The notes under the pieces were generated by a model. That model was not told the DNA's origin and searched no databases. It was given only the letters and a program-made list of their open reading frames with translations. A DNA stretch of 64,000 nucleotides, taken from contig NC_063445.1 in assembly GCF_020379485.1 (NCBI RefSeq), positions 55,949,422-56,013,421 of the forward strand, read 5' to 3'. Position 1 is the stretch's first letter; each line of letters begins with the position of its first letter. This DNA is from Brassica napus (Eukaryota; Streptophyta; Magnoliopsida; Brassicales; Brassicaceae). Position numbers and translations under genes: made by a program. Positions 48,071 through 60,597 of this stretch are shown in pieces.

Positions 48071-49667
48071 ATGGCCGGTGGTCGTGGATCTTCGAAATCA
48101 ACTGCGCCCAAGGCGAGGAAGAGAGTGGAAGCTGAATCCAAACCCGAAACCACTAACAATAACAACATCAATACCTTGCTTCGCGCCAAAGATGGCAGCG
48201 CCTTTGCTAAATGGTAATAATCATTCTTCCTAAACCGAACTAAACCAGCTTAATTTACATGTACATTGTAACCAATCTAAATCAATCTAAACCGGCTAAT
48301 ACAATATGAATTTACAGTGAAGGATGCAACAAGAACGTAGCTGTGGCGCTTATCAGTATGCACGATTGTAGCCTCGACGCTAAAATTCGAGTCAATCTCG
48401 GTAAAATCTATCTCTTTCCTTTTCCAGATCTTTCGGTTTATTATCGTTAGTCCGGTTTGGTTATTTTGGTTTACAAATTAAATCTAATAAAAGTCCGGTT
48501 TAGCAATCAGTTAGTTCATTTTTTAGAAATTCAACCGAACTAAAATGAAGTTTTCGAATTTTCGGTATTGGTTAAAGGTTCTGGTAAAAAAATTGAATAC
48601 TTTTGGTTAAATCCGGTTCAATCGGTTTGGAATTTGATTTTATCTGAGTAATGATTAGCCGAATCAGTTAGTTCAGTTTTTAGTACTTTTGGTTAAATCC
48701 GGTTTGGAATGTGATCGTAATCTGAGTAATGATTAGCTTCTTCTCTCTTTTTGATGTTATCAGAAGCACAAGTTGTTGAGACACAAACCGAGGCTAAGAA
48801 GAAACCTGTTGAGAGGTTAGCCTTCTTTTCTGATTCTATCAAAATTGCTTTCTATATTGGTTGAGTTCTTGATTATTGTTTTGGATTATTCAGGAAGAAG
48901 TCAACATCTGATGAACCTAAGGCAAAGAGACTCAGGAAGGCCAAGGATGATAGTAAGAAGAAGAGCTCCTCTTCCTCTAACAAGCCCAAGCGACCTCTCA
49001 CTGCCTTCTTCATCTTCATGTAATCTTCATCAATCCTCACTTAAATCTTTTATTTATATTATACTGTTAGAGATGATGCTGATGCTGCCTTTCACTTTGC
49101 AGGGCTGATTTCCGCAAAACTTTCAAAGAAGAGAATCCTGACGCTGGCGTTAAGGATGTAAGAGTCTATAACTAAGTTTGTTACTTTACTTGCGTAGTAC
49201 GCCAGAGTTTTGTATGATTTAATAGTCTATATGGTTGTGTAGGTTGCAAAGCAGGGTGGTGAAAAGTGGAAGTCTTTGGATGAGGAAGTGAGTTTGCTTT
49301 CTTCCTTTGAGTTTCATCATTGTTGTGGTCTTAACTCTAGTTGTGTTCTTTGACCGTGTAGGAGAAGAAAGTTTATTTGGATAAAGCTGCTGAACTAAAG
49401 GCAGAGTATAACAAGTCACTTGAGAGCAGCAACGATGCTGATGAGGAAGTATGTTGTTTCATTTATTAATAGTTTTGTCTTTCCTTTTTGCTTGAGTATT
49501 AAGATGATATATGGTCACACTTTCAGGAAGCTGATGATGCTGATGAGAAACAGTCTGATGAGGCTGAGGAGAAGCAAGCTGATGATGAGGAGGCTAAGGA
49601 GAATGAAGCTGAGAAGAAAGAGGCTGAAGGTAAAGAAGAGGAAGATGAGATTTTGGATGACTACTAG
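48071..49667 (+). CDS. HMGB6: HMG-box chromatin protein, HMGB6-like
   Basis: Architectural DNA-binding protein of plant chromatin (Arabidopsis HMGB6, At5g23420, by memory). Exons 48071-48213, 48318-48400, 48764-48815, 48894-49019, 49103-49157, 49243-49287, 49362-49448 and 49527-49667; 243 residues, frame intact. N-terminus MAGGRGSSKSTAPKARKRVE is basic. A small Cys/His-containing stretch (CEGCNKNVAVALISMHDC) follows. A Lys-rich region leads into the HMG box from about residue 120 (KPKRPLTAFFIFMADFRKTF, QGGEKWKSLDEEEKKVYLDK, AAELKAEYNKSL). The tail is acidic and repetitive (QSDEAEEKQADDEEAKENEA), ending EILDDY. Such acidic tails modulate DNA binding in the family. Confidence 0.95.
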
Positions 49668-51254
49668 ATATGTTTAAATCTTTCTTTGGTTTAATCTCCA
49701 ATGAAATGGATTCAACTCTTTATCCTGTGATGGTGCATTGTAAATTTTCAACTTTCATTAGTTATCTTAAGATGGTTGTGTGAGCAGCATGTGAGGTTTT
49801 TGTAGTTCACTCTTTTTTTGTTTAGACAAGTATTGAAGATTAATGTTTTTAGTTTCACCACTGTTGTAGAACTTAAAGCTATTGTTTGTTCTAGTCTTAG
49901 CGCTTTAATCAATTATATGTTGTTGTCCTCTTTAATCAAAAAAAGATACTTACATATACAACATTTTAAATTGAATATTATTCAGGGTCTGGTAGAAACG
50001 ACCTACATCAAATATAATTAAAAGTATGCTTCTTAAATGTCATTGTGACATAGTATATTCTTTCTTTGATTTTAGTCTTAATACCAACTGCCGAATCATT
50101 CATGCAACAACTATTCACTTTTGATGCTTTTCGAAATGCATGTACCTATTTATGATCAAATATAGCTTATTACAATGTCCACTAAATTTTATCAAGCATT
50201 AAAAAGTATTTTATTTATATTCATTAACTATATATGTGTATAAAAACCATGTGAATATCACATGGGTGACGGATTGATGAAGTAGCATGTATATTATATG
50301 GTGGGACACAATTCAAATGGATCTTTTTGTTGTGTGTTTTATATAACTAATTTCTTGCTTCTTTATTGCTTTTTTATATATAAAATAAATGAATTATAAC
50401 CGATCTTTCTTATCGTAGCATGACAATAATGGCATCAGAAAGTCGCAATGCCAACACAGAAAGCTCCCAATCCACGACGCCCTCTTCTGCATGGCTTAAT
50501 TTGCTCTCACCTATATACAGAAAGTGTTACGTAATATTTGATTTTTAATGTTCTAATTAATTAGGAAACATATCTTATATATTCACAAAAATAAAATCAG
50601 GCTAGGAAAAGGAGAAAGAAAAGTAAAAAAGTGTGTTATTTTGCCAACTTCTTGATGAAAAAACTTGTGGAGACTAACGTCAGTCCATGGATCATCTTCT
50701 TTTTCACTTTTTTTTTTCTCTCACATTCTCTGCATCTCTAATATCATAACTTAAAGCTTATCGGATGTTTGAAGATGATCAAATGGATAATCAATTTGTA
50801 TGCCATCTTCTAAACTTCAATATCTTAACTAGAAGTTAAAATTGCACTCCTAACTCCTAAGTTGTTCTCTTATTTTGATTTTTTTTTTAAAAGACAAGAA
50901 AAAAAACCTAAAACATTTCATCAATTCTTGAGATTACTTTACACATGTGGCCTTAGATGGATTTAGTAGATTCAAAAACTTTAATTTTTCTCGAAAACAA
51001 TAAAGGAACATATAGAGGACATGCTTGATCTTCTCATTGCCTTTACCTCCAAGAAAGTTGCTTTATGTGTGTCTTGATGACCCATCCATGACTCATCCAT
51101 TACCACAAAGATTCTCAAGTCTCAACTGCCTCTTGCCTCTTTGTATTTCCCTTTAAATATCCTGCCTACCACACGGTTTCATCATCACTATCTCTCATAA
51201 TCTCTCAACATCAAGATCAAGATTCAAGATCAAGATCACCACTCATCCTCCAAG
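49668..51254 (+). other. HMGB6 3' flank and upstream region of GEM-like copy 1
   Basis: HMGB6 trailer to about 49940, then the left part of the first GEM tandem unit (from about 49951). The last 250 bp (around 51005-51254) are strongly conserved before all three GEM units: ..GCTTGATCTTCTCATTGCCT.., TGTCTTGATGACCCATCCAT, a TTTAAATATCC TATA-like box near 51151, and a CAAGATCAAGATTC-rich leader. Confidence 0.6.
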
Positions 51255-53240
51255 ATGACAATGAGCACAGTCCACCAACAAGTTCTTGCACTTCCAGCAG
51301 CCAAGACTGCTCCATCAGGTTACTTTCCTGATCCAGCTTCCATCAACAAGCTCCAAATCCCAACATTTTCCAAAAAATCTGAACAAATCAGAAAAAATGT
51401 CTTCTGAGAAAGAAGAAAACCGAGAGCTTCACAAACGGAGCTAGAGAACAAAACAAGTTAGGCCCCAAACTGACCGAAACAGTCAAGAGAAAGATATCTT
51501 TGGGAGCTAAGATCCTTCAAATGGGAGGCTTAGAGAAGATTTATAAACGGCTCTTTAGAGTCCACGATGAAGAGAAACTCTTCAAAGCTTACCAGTGTTA
51601 CCTATCCACAACCGCAGGTCCCATTGGAGGCTTACTCTTCATCTCATCAAAGAAGATTGCTTTCTGCAGCGAGAGATCTATCAAAGTGGCTTCTCCTCAG
51701 GGAGATCTAACTAGGGTTCACTACAAAGTGTCAATCCCATTGTCCAAGATCAATGGAGTGAACCAGAGTGTAGACACGAAGAAGCCATCTCAGAAGTACC
51801 TTGAAGTAGTCACTGTGGATGGCTTTGAGTTCTGGTTCATGGGTTTCTTGAGTAACAAGAAAGCTTTCAACTGTCTTGAGCAAGCACTTTCTGTGAACTT
51901 GGAGCAATAACAAGGAGATAGGCTAGAAAAGTTAGACAATATTGTACAAACTATTTTTTTTTTAGCTTTAACCTTTGGTTATATCCATTGTTGACAAGAG
52001 CAAGAGATTGAATATATTTAGCTGATCTCATCTGTTTTCCTTATTTCACAGCTCTATAATGAAATGACTATATAAGACCATATCACAATCTTGACCCTCC
52101 AAGCATTTTAGAAGCTTTTGAGATACACAGGATCATCAATCTTCCCCCTAAGACTAAAACCAACAATGAGGCTTAAGAAACGAGGAAGCTATTTCCATTT
52201 TAACAAAAAGCAAATCAAAGAGGATGCATTGATCATAACAAAAGCTTTAGGATAACACACACTTTGCTTCATTGTATTACATAGAGAATCAGAGTCTTCA
52301 AATATCTAGTGCTGAACAAAACCTATGTGGAAATGACAATGCACAAGAGATAGTCCATTGCAAGGACAACCTATTTACATGCAGAGAAAAGCCGCGAATC
52401 CTCCGATGACCAAATATTTCTTGTAGGCTATGGCAAATCGTTTCTCACGTCACATTTACCTTTTATTTTTTTATAGACATTTTGTTAATGTTCAATTCGA
52501 TCACGCACACGTCTGAAAATATTAACGATTCAGGATAGACTATTTTATTACACATTTGAGTGTGACCAGTCTTCTTTTTTCGCTCCCTTTTATTTATTTT
52601 TAACTTTTCTTTGACCAATCGACCATTTCCTAATCCCCACTGAGTAATATTTTTTTACTCATAATTACGTGCCGACATCCATGCTGAATCGGTCGTATAT
52701 TTAGTCAAAATATCTTATCCGAAAAAGGATATAGACCCCGAAGATGATGAACGCCACTATAAAGCTTCAAATTGAATGGGCTGTGACGGTACATATAATA
52801 TGGTTTTATATATAGTCAAAGAAATTCCATGATCTCTACAGGATAAATGGGTGGTGCAAAAAAAATCTGATTGAGAAATCATATAAAATATGAATTTTTC
52901 AACTATTTGTTAGAACATCAGAGTAGGATGTTACCACGAGGTAATACTCAATCCATTTCAAAATAATATATGTTTTATTAATAAAATATATAAACCATTA
53001 GTTATTAATGCAGTTTTTTTTTATAATTTTATATTTTTTTATATTTCTAAACCAATAAAACTTAAAAATATATAATTAATATTTTTAAAATTCTCAATTT
53101 TTTTATTATTAATTGACAAAAAAATATATTGTAAATACAAAAAATATCTTTTTGAAACAATTTTTTTTTAAACAGAAAGAATATTATTTAAACCAATCAT
53201 AGCTACATTGATTGGATATCGTTTACTCAAAAATCATAAT
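49951..53240 (+). repeat. GEM tandem unit 1 (about 3.3 kb)
   Basis: Starts TTACATATACAACATTTTAA, contains upstream region, gene and 3' flank, and is followed by unit 2 starting with the same words at 53241 and unit 3 at 56451. Similarity covers non-coding flanks as well as the gene, so whole units were duplicated. Confidence 0.8.
51255..51910 (+). CDS. GEM-like GRAM-domain protein, copy 1 (one-base frameshift)
   Basis: Single-exon gene of the GEM (GL2-expression-modulator)-like family; GRAM domains are thought to bind membranes or proteins, and relatives are ABA- or stress-linked. It starts MTMSTVHQQVLALPAAKTAP, then SGYFPDPASINKLQIPTFSK. One A is missing near 51390 compared with copy 2 (ATCAGAAAAA against ATCAAGAAAAA), so the frame reaches TGA at 51405-51407. 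The remainder is open and conserved: GGLEKIYKRLFRVHDEEKLF, YLSTTAGPIGGLLFISSKKI, AFCSERSIKVASPQGDLTRV, HYKVSIPLSKINGVNQSVDT, EFWFMGFLSNKKAF. A single homopolymer deletion in an otherwise conserved gene may be a sequence error. Expected length is about 218 residues. Confidence 0.85.
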
Positions 53241-54660
53241 TAACATATACAACATTTTAAATTGAATATAATTCGGTGCACAAAAAAATGAATACTCGTA
53301 TAATTCAGGGTTTCGTAGAAACAACCTACTTCAAATTAAATTACATCTATGCTTCTTAAATGTCATTGTGACATATTTTCTTTCTTCGAATTTAGTCTTA
53401 ATAACAACTGCCGAATCATTCATGTCTTAACAACTAACTAATCATTCACTTTTGACGCTTTTCGAAATACATGTACCTATTTATGATCAACTAGCTTAAT
53501 ACACTAAATTTTATGTCATTATAATAAATTATAAATTTATATTCATTAACTATATATGTATATACACAACCATATGAATATCACGCGGGTGACGAATTGA
53601 TGAAGTAGCATGTATACTATATGGTGGTATCCAATTCAAATGGATCTTCTTTTTGTGTGTTTATTTAAGTATTCTTTTGCTTATCTATTCACAGATCTAT
53701 CTAAACCGATCTTTCTTATCGTAGCATGACAATAAAGATATAAAGGCATCAGAACAGAAAGTCGCAATGCCAACGCAGAAAGGTCCAAAGCCACGACGGC
53801 CGCTTCTGCATGGCTCAATTTGCTCTCACCTATTCAAAAAGTGTTACGTAATATTTGATTTTTAATGTTCCAGTTAATTAGGAAACATATCTTATCTCCT
53901 CTACATATGTAGATATATGTGGAAAAAATAAAATCAGGCTGAAAAAAGGAGAAAAGAAAAGTAAAAAAAGTTTGCTATTTTGCCAACTTGTGGTAAAAAA
54001 GCTTATCGGAGACTAACGTCATTGCATGGATCATCTTTCCTTCTTTAACTTTTTTTTTCTTTTTTCACCTTTTCGACATTCTAATATCATATGGATAATC
54101 AATTTACATGGCAAGTTTCAATATGTTAACTAGAAACTTATACCTGATTTATGAATGCAATGTTCAAAAAAAAAAACTTATAAATGTCTCGAGACATTTG
54201 AAGATAATCCATGAAATTGCATTTATAATTAAGTTCTGTTATTTGGAAAAAAAAAAAAAAAACCTAAAACATTTCATAAGTTCTTGAGATTACTTTACCA
54301 CTTGTAGGCCTTAGATAGATTTAGAAGCTGCAAAACCTATGTCTCCTTTAACTATATAATTAATTTATTTCAGAAAACAATAAAGAAAAAATAGAGGATA
54401 TGCTTGATCTTTTCATTGCCTTTACCCCCAAGAAAGTGGCTTTATGTGTGTCTTGATGACCCATCCATGACTCATCCATTACCACAAAGGTCAAGTCTCA
54501 ACGATTCAGAGTATGTTTTAACCGTCTCTTCTCTCTTTGTCTTTCCCTTTAAATAACCTTCCCATTACACGGTTTCATCATCACCATCACTCATAATCCC
54601 TCTCTTTCTCAAGATCAAGATTCAAGATTCAAGATCAAGATCACCACTCAATCCTCCAAG
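51911..54660 (+). other. GEM copy 1 3' flank and upstream region of GEM copy 2
   Basis: 51911-52440 matches 55318-55900 (3' flank). 52860-53200 is AT-rich filler. From 53241 the upstream region repeats that of copy 1, including the conserved last 260 bp and a TTTAAATAACC TATA-like box at about 54549. No further gene. Confidence 0.6.
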
Positions 54661-55317
54661 ATGACAATGAGCACAGTCCACCAACAAGTTCTTGCACTTC
54701 CAGCAGCCAAGACTGCTCCATCAGGTTACTTGTCTGACCTAGCTTCCATCAATAACCTCCAAATCCCAACCTCTTCCAAGAAATCTGAACAAATCAAGAA
54801 AAAATATATTCTGAAAAAGAAGAAAACCGATAGCTTCACAAACGGAGATAGAGATCAAAACAAGTTAGGTCCCAAGCTGACTGAAACAGTCAAGAGAAAG
54901 CTATCATTGGGAGCTAAGATCATTCAAATGGGAGGCTTAGAGAAGATTTATAAACGTCTTTTCAGAGTCCACGAAGAAGAGAAACTCTTCAAGGCGTACC
55001 AATGTTACCTATCCACAACCGCAGGTCCCATAGCAGGCTTACTCTTCATCTCATCAAAGAAGATTGCTTTCTGCAGCGAGAGATCTATCAAAGTGGCTTC
55101 TCCTCAGGGAGATCTAACCAGGGTTCACTACAAAGTGTCAATACCATTGTGCAAGATCAATGGAGTGAACCAGAGTGTGGACACGAAGAAGCCATCTCAG
55201 AAGTACCTAGAAGTAGTCACTGCGGATGGCTTTGAGTTCTGGTTCATGGGTTTCTTGAGCTACAAGAAAGCTTTCATCTGTCTCGAGCAAGCGCTTTCTC
55301 TGAGCATGGAGCTATAA
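54661..55317 (+). CDS. GEM-like GRAM-domain protein, copy 2 (intact)
   Basis: Single-exon gene of 218 residues, in the size range of Arabidopsis GEM-like proteins 4 and 6-8 (At5g23350-23370 cluster, by memory). N-terminal low-complexity segment (MTMSTVHQQVLALPAAKTAP; basic KKKYILKKKKTD), then the GRAM region from about residue 90: LGAKIIQMGGLEKIYKRLF, KAYQCYLSTTAGPIAGLLFI, SERSIKVASPQGDLTRVHYK, VSIPLCKINGVNQSVDTKKP, YLEVVTADGFEFWFMGFLSY. C-terminus LEQALSLSMEL. It differs from copy 1 by scattered substitutions. Known family role: interaction with membranes or signalling partners; the function of this member is not known. Confidence 0.94.
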   Translation: MTMSTVHQQVLALPAAKTAPSGYLSDLASINNLQIPTSSKKSEQIKKKYILKKKKTDSFTNGDRDQNKLGPKLTETVKRKLSLGAKIIQMGGLEKIYKRLFRVHEEEKLFKAYQCYLSTTAGPIAGLLFISSKKIAFCSERSIKVASPQGDLTRVHYKVSIPLCKINGVNQSVDTKKPSQKYLEVVTADGFEFWFMGFLSYKKAFICLEQALSLSMEL

Positions 55318-56520
55318 CAAGGCTATGGCTGAAGAGGAAACATTTCATTTTTAATGAGGAGATAGCCTAGAAAAGTTAGACAATATTGTACAAACTAAAT
55401 TTTTTTATAGCTTTAACCCTTTGGTTATCCATTGTTGACAAGAGCAAGAGACTGAATATATTTAGCTTCTCTCATATATTTTCCTTATGTCATAGTTTTC
55501 TTTTGCACCATAACGTGACCAAAGAAAATATAATGACATGAGTATGACCATATCATAATCTTGACCTCCAAGCATTTAGAAACTTTTGAGATTTACAGGA
55601 TCATCAATCTTCCTCCTAAGACAAATAAAGCCAACAATGATCGAGGCTTAAGAAACCAGGAGGATTCTTCCATTTTAACAAAAATCAAATCAATCATAAC
55701 AAAAGCTTTAGGATAACACACACTTTGCTCCATTGTATTACATGGAGAATCAGAGTCTTCAAGTACCTAGTGCCTGAACAAAATTAATATATGTGGAAAT
55801 GACAATGCACAGGAGAGAGTGCATCAGCATAGCAAAGCCACCCAATCTACATGCAAAGAAAAGCAGGGAACCCTCCGATGACCAAATATTTCTTTTAGGT
55901 TAAGGCAAATCGTCACTCACATTTACCTTTTAAAAACTTTTTATACATTTTGTTAATGTTAAATTCGATCATACACACGTCAGAAAATAGCAACGATTAC
56001 AGGATAAACTATTTAATTACATATTTGAATGTGACCCGTCTTTTTCTTTGCGCTCCCCTTTATTTATTTGTAACTTTTCTTTGACCAATCGACCATTTCC
56101 CTAATCCCCACCGAAGTATATTTTTTACTCATAAGTACGCGTCGACATACATATTGAATTGCTCGTATATTATAAGTCAAAATATCTTATCCGACTAAGG
56201 ACATGGACCCCGAAGATAAAGCTTCAAATTGAATGGGTTGTGACTTGTGACGGTACAAATAATATGATTATATATATATAGTAAAAAAATTCTAAGATCT
56301 CTATGATGCAGAAAATTTCCGACTGATAAATTATACAAAATGCGTAGTTTTCAACTATTTGTTAGACCATTGGAGTGGGATGTTACCATAAGTATTATTA
56401 TTGTAACCAATCATAACTACATTTCATATCCTTTACCCAAATAACCATACTTACATATACAACATTTTAAATTGGTAGAAACTACCTACTTCAAGTATGT
56501 CGTTGTGACATATATCCTTT
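55318..56520 (+). other. GEM copy 2 3' flank and start of unit 3
   Basis: It mirrors the flank of copy 1. Unit 3 starts at about 56451 and is interrupted at about 56521 by the LINE. Confidence 0.6.
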
Positions 56521-59500
56521 CTGTTGGCGGAGGTAGTCGGACCTGTCGACCGGAGTCGCAGGTGGAACCCGGTGATGGACCGTCAGAAGCTTTGATGGAC
56601 CAAAGGATACTTCTAAAAGAGGGAATTTTTTAATTGGCAGAAAGGTATCTCAGGTCCTGCACCAATCAGAAGGGAGTGACCGCTGGATCTTAGGCTGGGG
56701 GACCGGTGGGACCGAAAGCTAATGGCTTCTCAGTCCTTGAAAACGAAGAGGGGCAGATGGTCCACAAAGAAGAGGAGATTGTGGAGGTGATAGGCAACTA
56801 TTTCCAAACGCTGTTTGAATCACACCCGGGAGATAGGGAAGAAACAGTACGCCGGGCCCTCAACCCTATTGTCTCTGAGGGGGAAAACATAGCTCTCATT
56901 GCTGTTCCGACAGCAAGCGAGATCAGAGAAGCCTTATTTGCGATCAATGCTGAAAAGGCGCCAGGCCCGGACGGGTTCTCGGCGGGATTCTTCCATACTC
57001 ATTGGAATGAGATAGGGCCTGATATTATAAGGGAGGTGCAAGGATTCTTCGCGGGAGAGCCATTGCCCGAGGGGATAAACAGCACACACATACGGCTCAT
57101 TCCGAAGATCTCCCAACCGCAGAAAGTCTCGGACTACCGACCGATAGCCTTGTGTAATGTTTATTACAAGATCTTCTCTAAGATCCTAACTAGGAGGCTT
57201 CAACCACTGATGGATAAACTGATCTCGGAGAACCAATCCGCCTTCGTACCAGGACGGGCCATAGGAGACAACGTCCTCATCACGCATGAGGTCCTCCACT
57301 ACCTCAAAACCTCTAAAGCGGAGCAGCGGTGTGCGATGGCGGTAAAGACGGACATGAGCAAGGCATATGACCGGCTCGAATGGGAGTTTATCTCGCTTGT
57401 ATTGGCTCGGCTGGGATTCCACCGAGATTGGATTAGATGCATAATGCAATGTATCACATCTGTTACATACTCCTTCCTCATTAACGGCTTGCCTAGAGGG
57501 AAGGTAGTACCGAGTAGAGGTCTCCGCCAAGGTGATCCTCTTTCTCCCTACATATTCATCATGTGTAGCGAAGTCCTCTCGGGATTATGCAACAGAGCGC
57601 AAGAAGAAGGCTCTCTCCAGGGTCTGCAAGTTGCTCGGGGCAGCCCTCGCCTGTCTCACATCTTCTTCGCGGACGATACAATGTTCTTCCTCCAAGCTGA
57701 TAAGGAGAATTGTGCATCTTTAAAAACCATCTTGAGGGACTACGAGCAAGCTTCGGGACAGTGCATCAGCAAGGAAAAATCAGCCATCACCTTCTCCAAG
57801 AAAGCCCCGGCGAGTCTAAAGATTATGGTCAAAGCTCAACTGCAAATTGAAAAAGAGGGAGGAGCTGGAAAATATTTGGGACTACCCGAGCTGTTCGGAC
57901 GTCGTAAAAAAGATCTCTTCTCCTCGGTCGTTGATAGGATAAAGCAAAAAGCACGGAGCTGGAAAAACCGATACCTCTCAGCGGCGGGAAAGCTGGTAAT
58001 GCTTCAGAGTGTGCTCTCTGCAATCCCTTCTTATCCGATGTCCAGCTTCATGATGCCGGTTTCCCTATGTAAAAGAATTCAATCCGCGGTGACACGGTAC
58101 TGGTGGGATCACAATAAAAATGAGAGGAAGATGGAGTGGGTGTCTTGGGAAAGTATGGCAAAGCCAAAAGCGGCAGGTGGGTTAGGCCTCCGAGACTTCC
58201 AAGAGTTCAATGTTGCTCTGCTGGCCAAGATTGGGTGGAGATTATACCAGAAGCCAGATTGCTTGCTAGGGAAGGTTCTCTTTGGGAAGTATGGCCCGGG
58301 GAGCGATATTCTGAACGCTAATCCTTCATCTACAATGTCGCATGGGTGGAGAAGCGTGCTATTGGGCAGGGACCTTTTACTTCAGAATCTGGGGTGGCTG
58401 GTTGGAAATGGGGAGTCGATAAACCTCTGGGATGACCCCTGGCTGAGCTTGACAAGTCAAGAGAGACCCATGGGACCTCCGAATGAGGCGCACGTGAAGC
58501 TTTCGGTCGCTGACCTTATAAACCATACAACAAAGGACTGGGAGGTAGCGAAAATTCAACTACTACTCCCAGCCTATGAAAACATTATCACGAGCATCAA
58601 ACCAAGCCTTACCGGGACTCCGGATAAGCTCGTCTGGTTAGGCACAAAATCTGGGGAGTATACAACAAAATCTGGGTACTATACTGCAGTTAACAAAGAG
58701 GATAACATGGCGGGCGTGGCCATTGCTGGTGGATTCAAGTGGAAGAATAGCGTTTGGAATCTTCCATGCGCGCCAAAGGTCAAGCTCTTCTCATGGAAAT
58801 TACTTAGAGGAGCAATCCCTGTGGGCGAAAGACTCGTAGAGAGACATGTACCGATAGACCCTCTCTGTAAACGCTGCAGCTGTTCGGAATCTATTGTTCA
58901 TCTCCTGTTCCACTGTCGTTTTGCTCAAAGAGTTTGGCGCCTTGCCCCTCTTGCTACGACCCTGGATGTCAGCGGAACTATAGATTTGATGTCTAGCTGG
59001 GACAGCCTTTGCGCTCTCAAGTGCCTTCCCCCTGCAGGTATCACTACTGGATCGCTTGTTCCGTGGATCTTGTGGTCACTTTGGAAAGCTCGGAATAACT
59101 TTGTGTTTGAAGGCCACTCAGCCTCTCCTGAGGAAACCTTATCGACCGCCATAAGACTTGCAAGAGAATGGGGCGTGGAAGTTAAGAAAGACGATAACCC
59201 CGGCTCGAGACAGACTCCTTTGGAATTAGCTCCACCATGCCCGGGATCGCTGGTGGTAAGATCTGATGCCGCGTGGTCTTATGAGGCTAACGAGGCGGGT
59301 TTGGGATGGGTCATCTTCTCAAATGCGGGAAACTCCTCTTTCAAGAAACCAGTGTATCGTGTTGCTACACCACTGATGGCGGAAGGGCTTGCTCTCAGAG
59401 AAGCAGTTCAATCATGTGTGACCTTAGGTGTGAAAGCGGTGACCTTCCAGTCAGATTCGTCGCAACTAATAAAGCAGTGACAGGAGGGGTAACGACAATC

Positions 59501-59713
59501 GAACTCTACAGTGTGGTCGCAGACATACACTCTTTTGTTTCAGTCTTTGATTCGGTATCTTTCTCTTGGATCCCTCGAGAAAGAAATGTAATCGCAGATG
59601 CTTTAGCAAAGGCTGCTTTGATTGTGGCTGGTACTTTGGTGGTTGAGGATGCTTTCATAGCTCCCAGCTAACTCTCTTAATTAATCAATTTGTGTTTCAA
59701 AAAAAAAAAAAAA
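56521..59713 (+). mobile_element. Non-LTR retrotransposon (LINE), 5'-truncated, with poly(A) tail
   Basis: The insert interrupts GEM unit 3: the left flank ends ..GACATATATCCTTTCT and the unit resumes after the A run (59699-59713) at CAGCTACTAAATCATTCATG, where units 1 and 2 continue without interruption. About 20 bp of the target seem lost, and no target-site duplication is evident. It encodes RT, zf-RVT and RNase H regions but lacks the apurinic endonuclease domain expected upstream, so it is truncated. GC content is clearly higher than the surroundings. Confidence 0.88.
56706..59671 (+). CDS. LINE ORF2 polyprotein: reverse transcriptase, zf-RVT and RNase H, one frameshift
   Basis: A frame of 924 residues runs to the TGA at 59478-59480, then continues in another frame to TAA at 59669-59671. 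RT domain: ALFAINAEKAPGPDGFSAGF, IRLIPKISQPQKVSDYRPIA, LISENQSAFVPGRAIGDNVL, VKTDMSKAYDRLEWEFI, SRGLRQGDPLSPYIFIMCSE and the catalytic FADD (HIFFADDTMFFLQ). zf-RVT: CAPKVKLFSWKLLRGAIPVG, CKRCSCSESIVHLLFHCRF. RNase H: VRSDAAWSYEANEAGLGWVI, LALREAVQSC, FQSDSSQLIK, then, after a one-base shift near 59472, VSFSWIPRERNVIADALAKA. There is no endonuclease domain. An otherwise open frame over 900 codons suggests a recent insertion. The first in-frame ATG or alternative start is arbitrary because the 5' part is missing. Confidence 0.88.
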
Positions 59714-60464
59714 CAGCTACTAAATCATTCATGTCACTAACGAATCATCCACGTTTGATTCTTTTCGATATACATGTACCGATATGATCAAAAATAGCTT
59801 AATACAATGTCCACTATATTTTATCATGCATAATAAATCAAATATATATATTCACTACAAGAAAACACAAGTTTTACGAGGGCAGTTTTCCTCGTGACTT
59901 CGTCGTAAAAGCAGTGTTACGAGGAATTAGCGAGGAAACCCATTTCGTCGTTATACGTTTGTCGTAACGCATATATCCTCGCTAATTCGTCGTAACGTAG
60001 CGAGGAAATAATTTCGTCGTAAAAGCGAAGAAGAATATTTCGTCGTAAAGACCACGTAAAGCTTCCACGTAAGGACGTCGCTAAATTTCCTCGTAAATAC
60101 CTCGAAAGCCATTCCTCGTTAAAGCCACGTAAATAACTCAAAAGTAAATACTCGTAAAGTAAACGTAAATAACTTGATAGCTTTCCTCGTAAAGACCACG
60201 TGAATTTTCCACGTCATTTCCTTGTAAACATTTCCTCGTAAAAACCTCGTTAAGCTTCCACGTAAAGAAGTCGCAAAATAGCTACGAATTTACTTCGTTT
60301 CGTTATTTTACAGAAATAAAAAAAATTATAATTAAAAAAATAATTTAAATAATTTAAATTATTAATAAAATTAAAATTCTAAAAAAATCAAAACCAAAAT
60401 ATTTTATATATAAATAAGTTTTGAATTCATAATACAAGAACCGAAATTAAAAAGAACTAAGGAT

Positions 60465-60597
60465 CGTTAACCGCCCGGTAGAATTCATCACTCCTCGCCG
60501 TTACATCCGCCTCGACATGTGAGTCGTCGGTTGGTGACTACCCGGCTCACCGAACATCTCTCTGTAATGGGCAGTAAGTCTACCTTTTAGAACCTGA
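60465..60597 (-). pseudogene. Terminal exon remnant of a CACTA-encoded ORF
   Basis: On the minus strand a TTTTTTTTCAG acceptor at about 60597 opens LKGRLTAHYREMFGEPGSHQ; a frame change later gives EADVTARSDEFYRAVNDP and a stop (60465). It looks like the 3' exon of the second element-encoded protein, broken by a frameshift. The family assignment is tentative. Confidence 0.4.
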
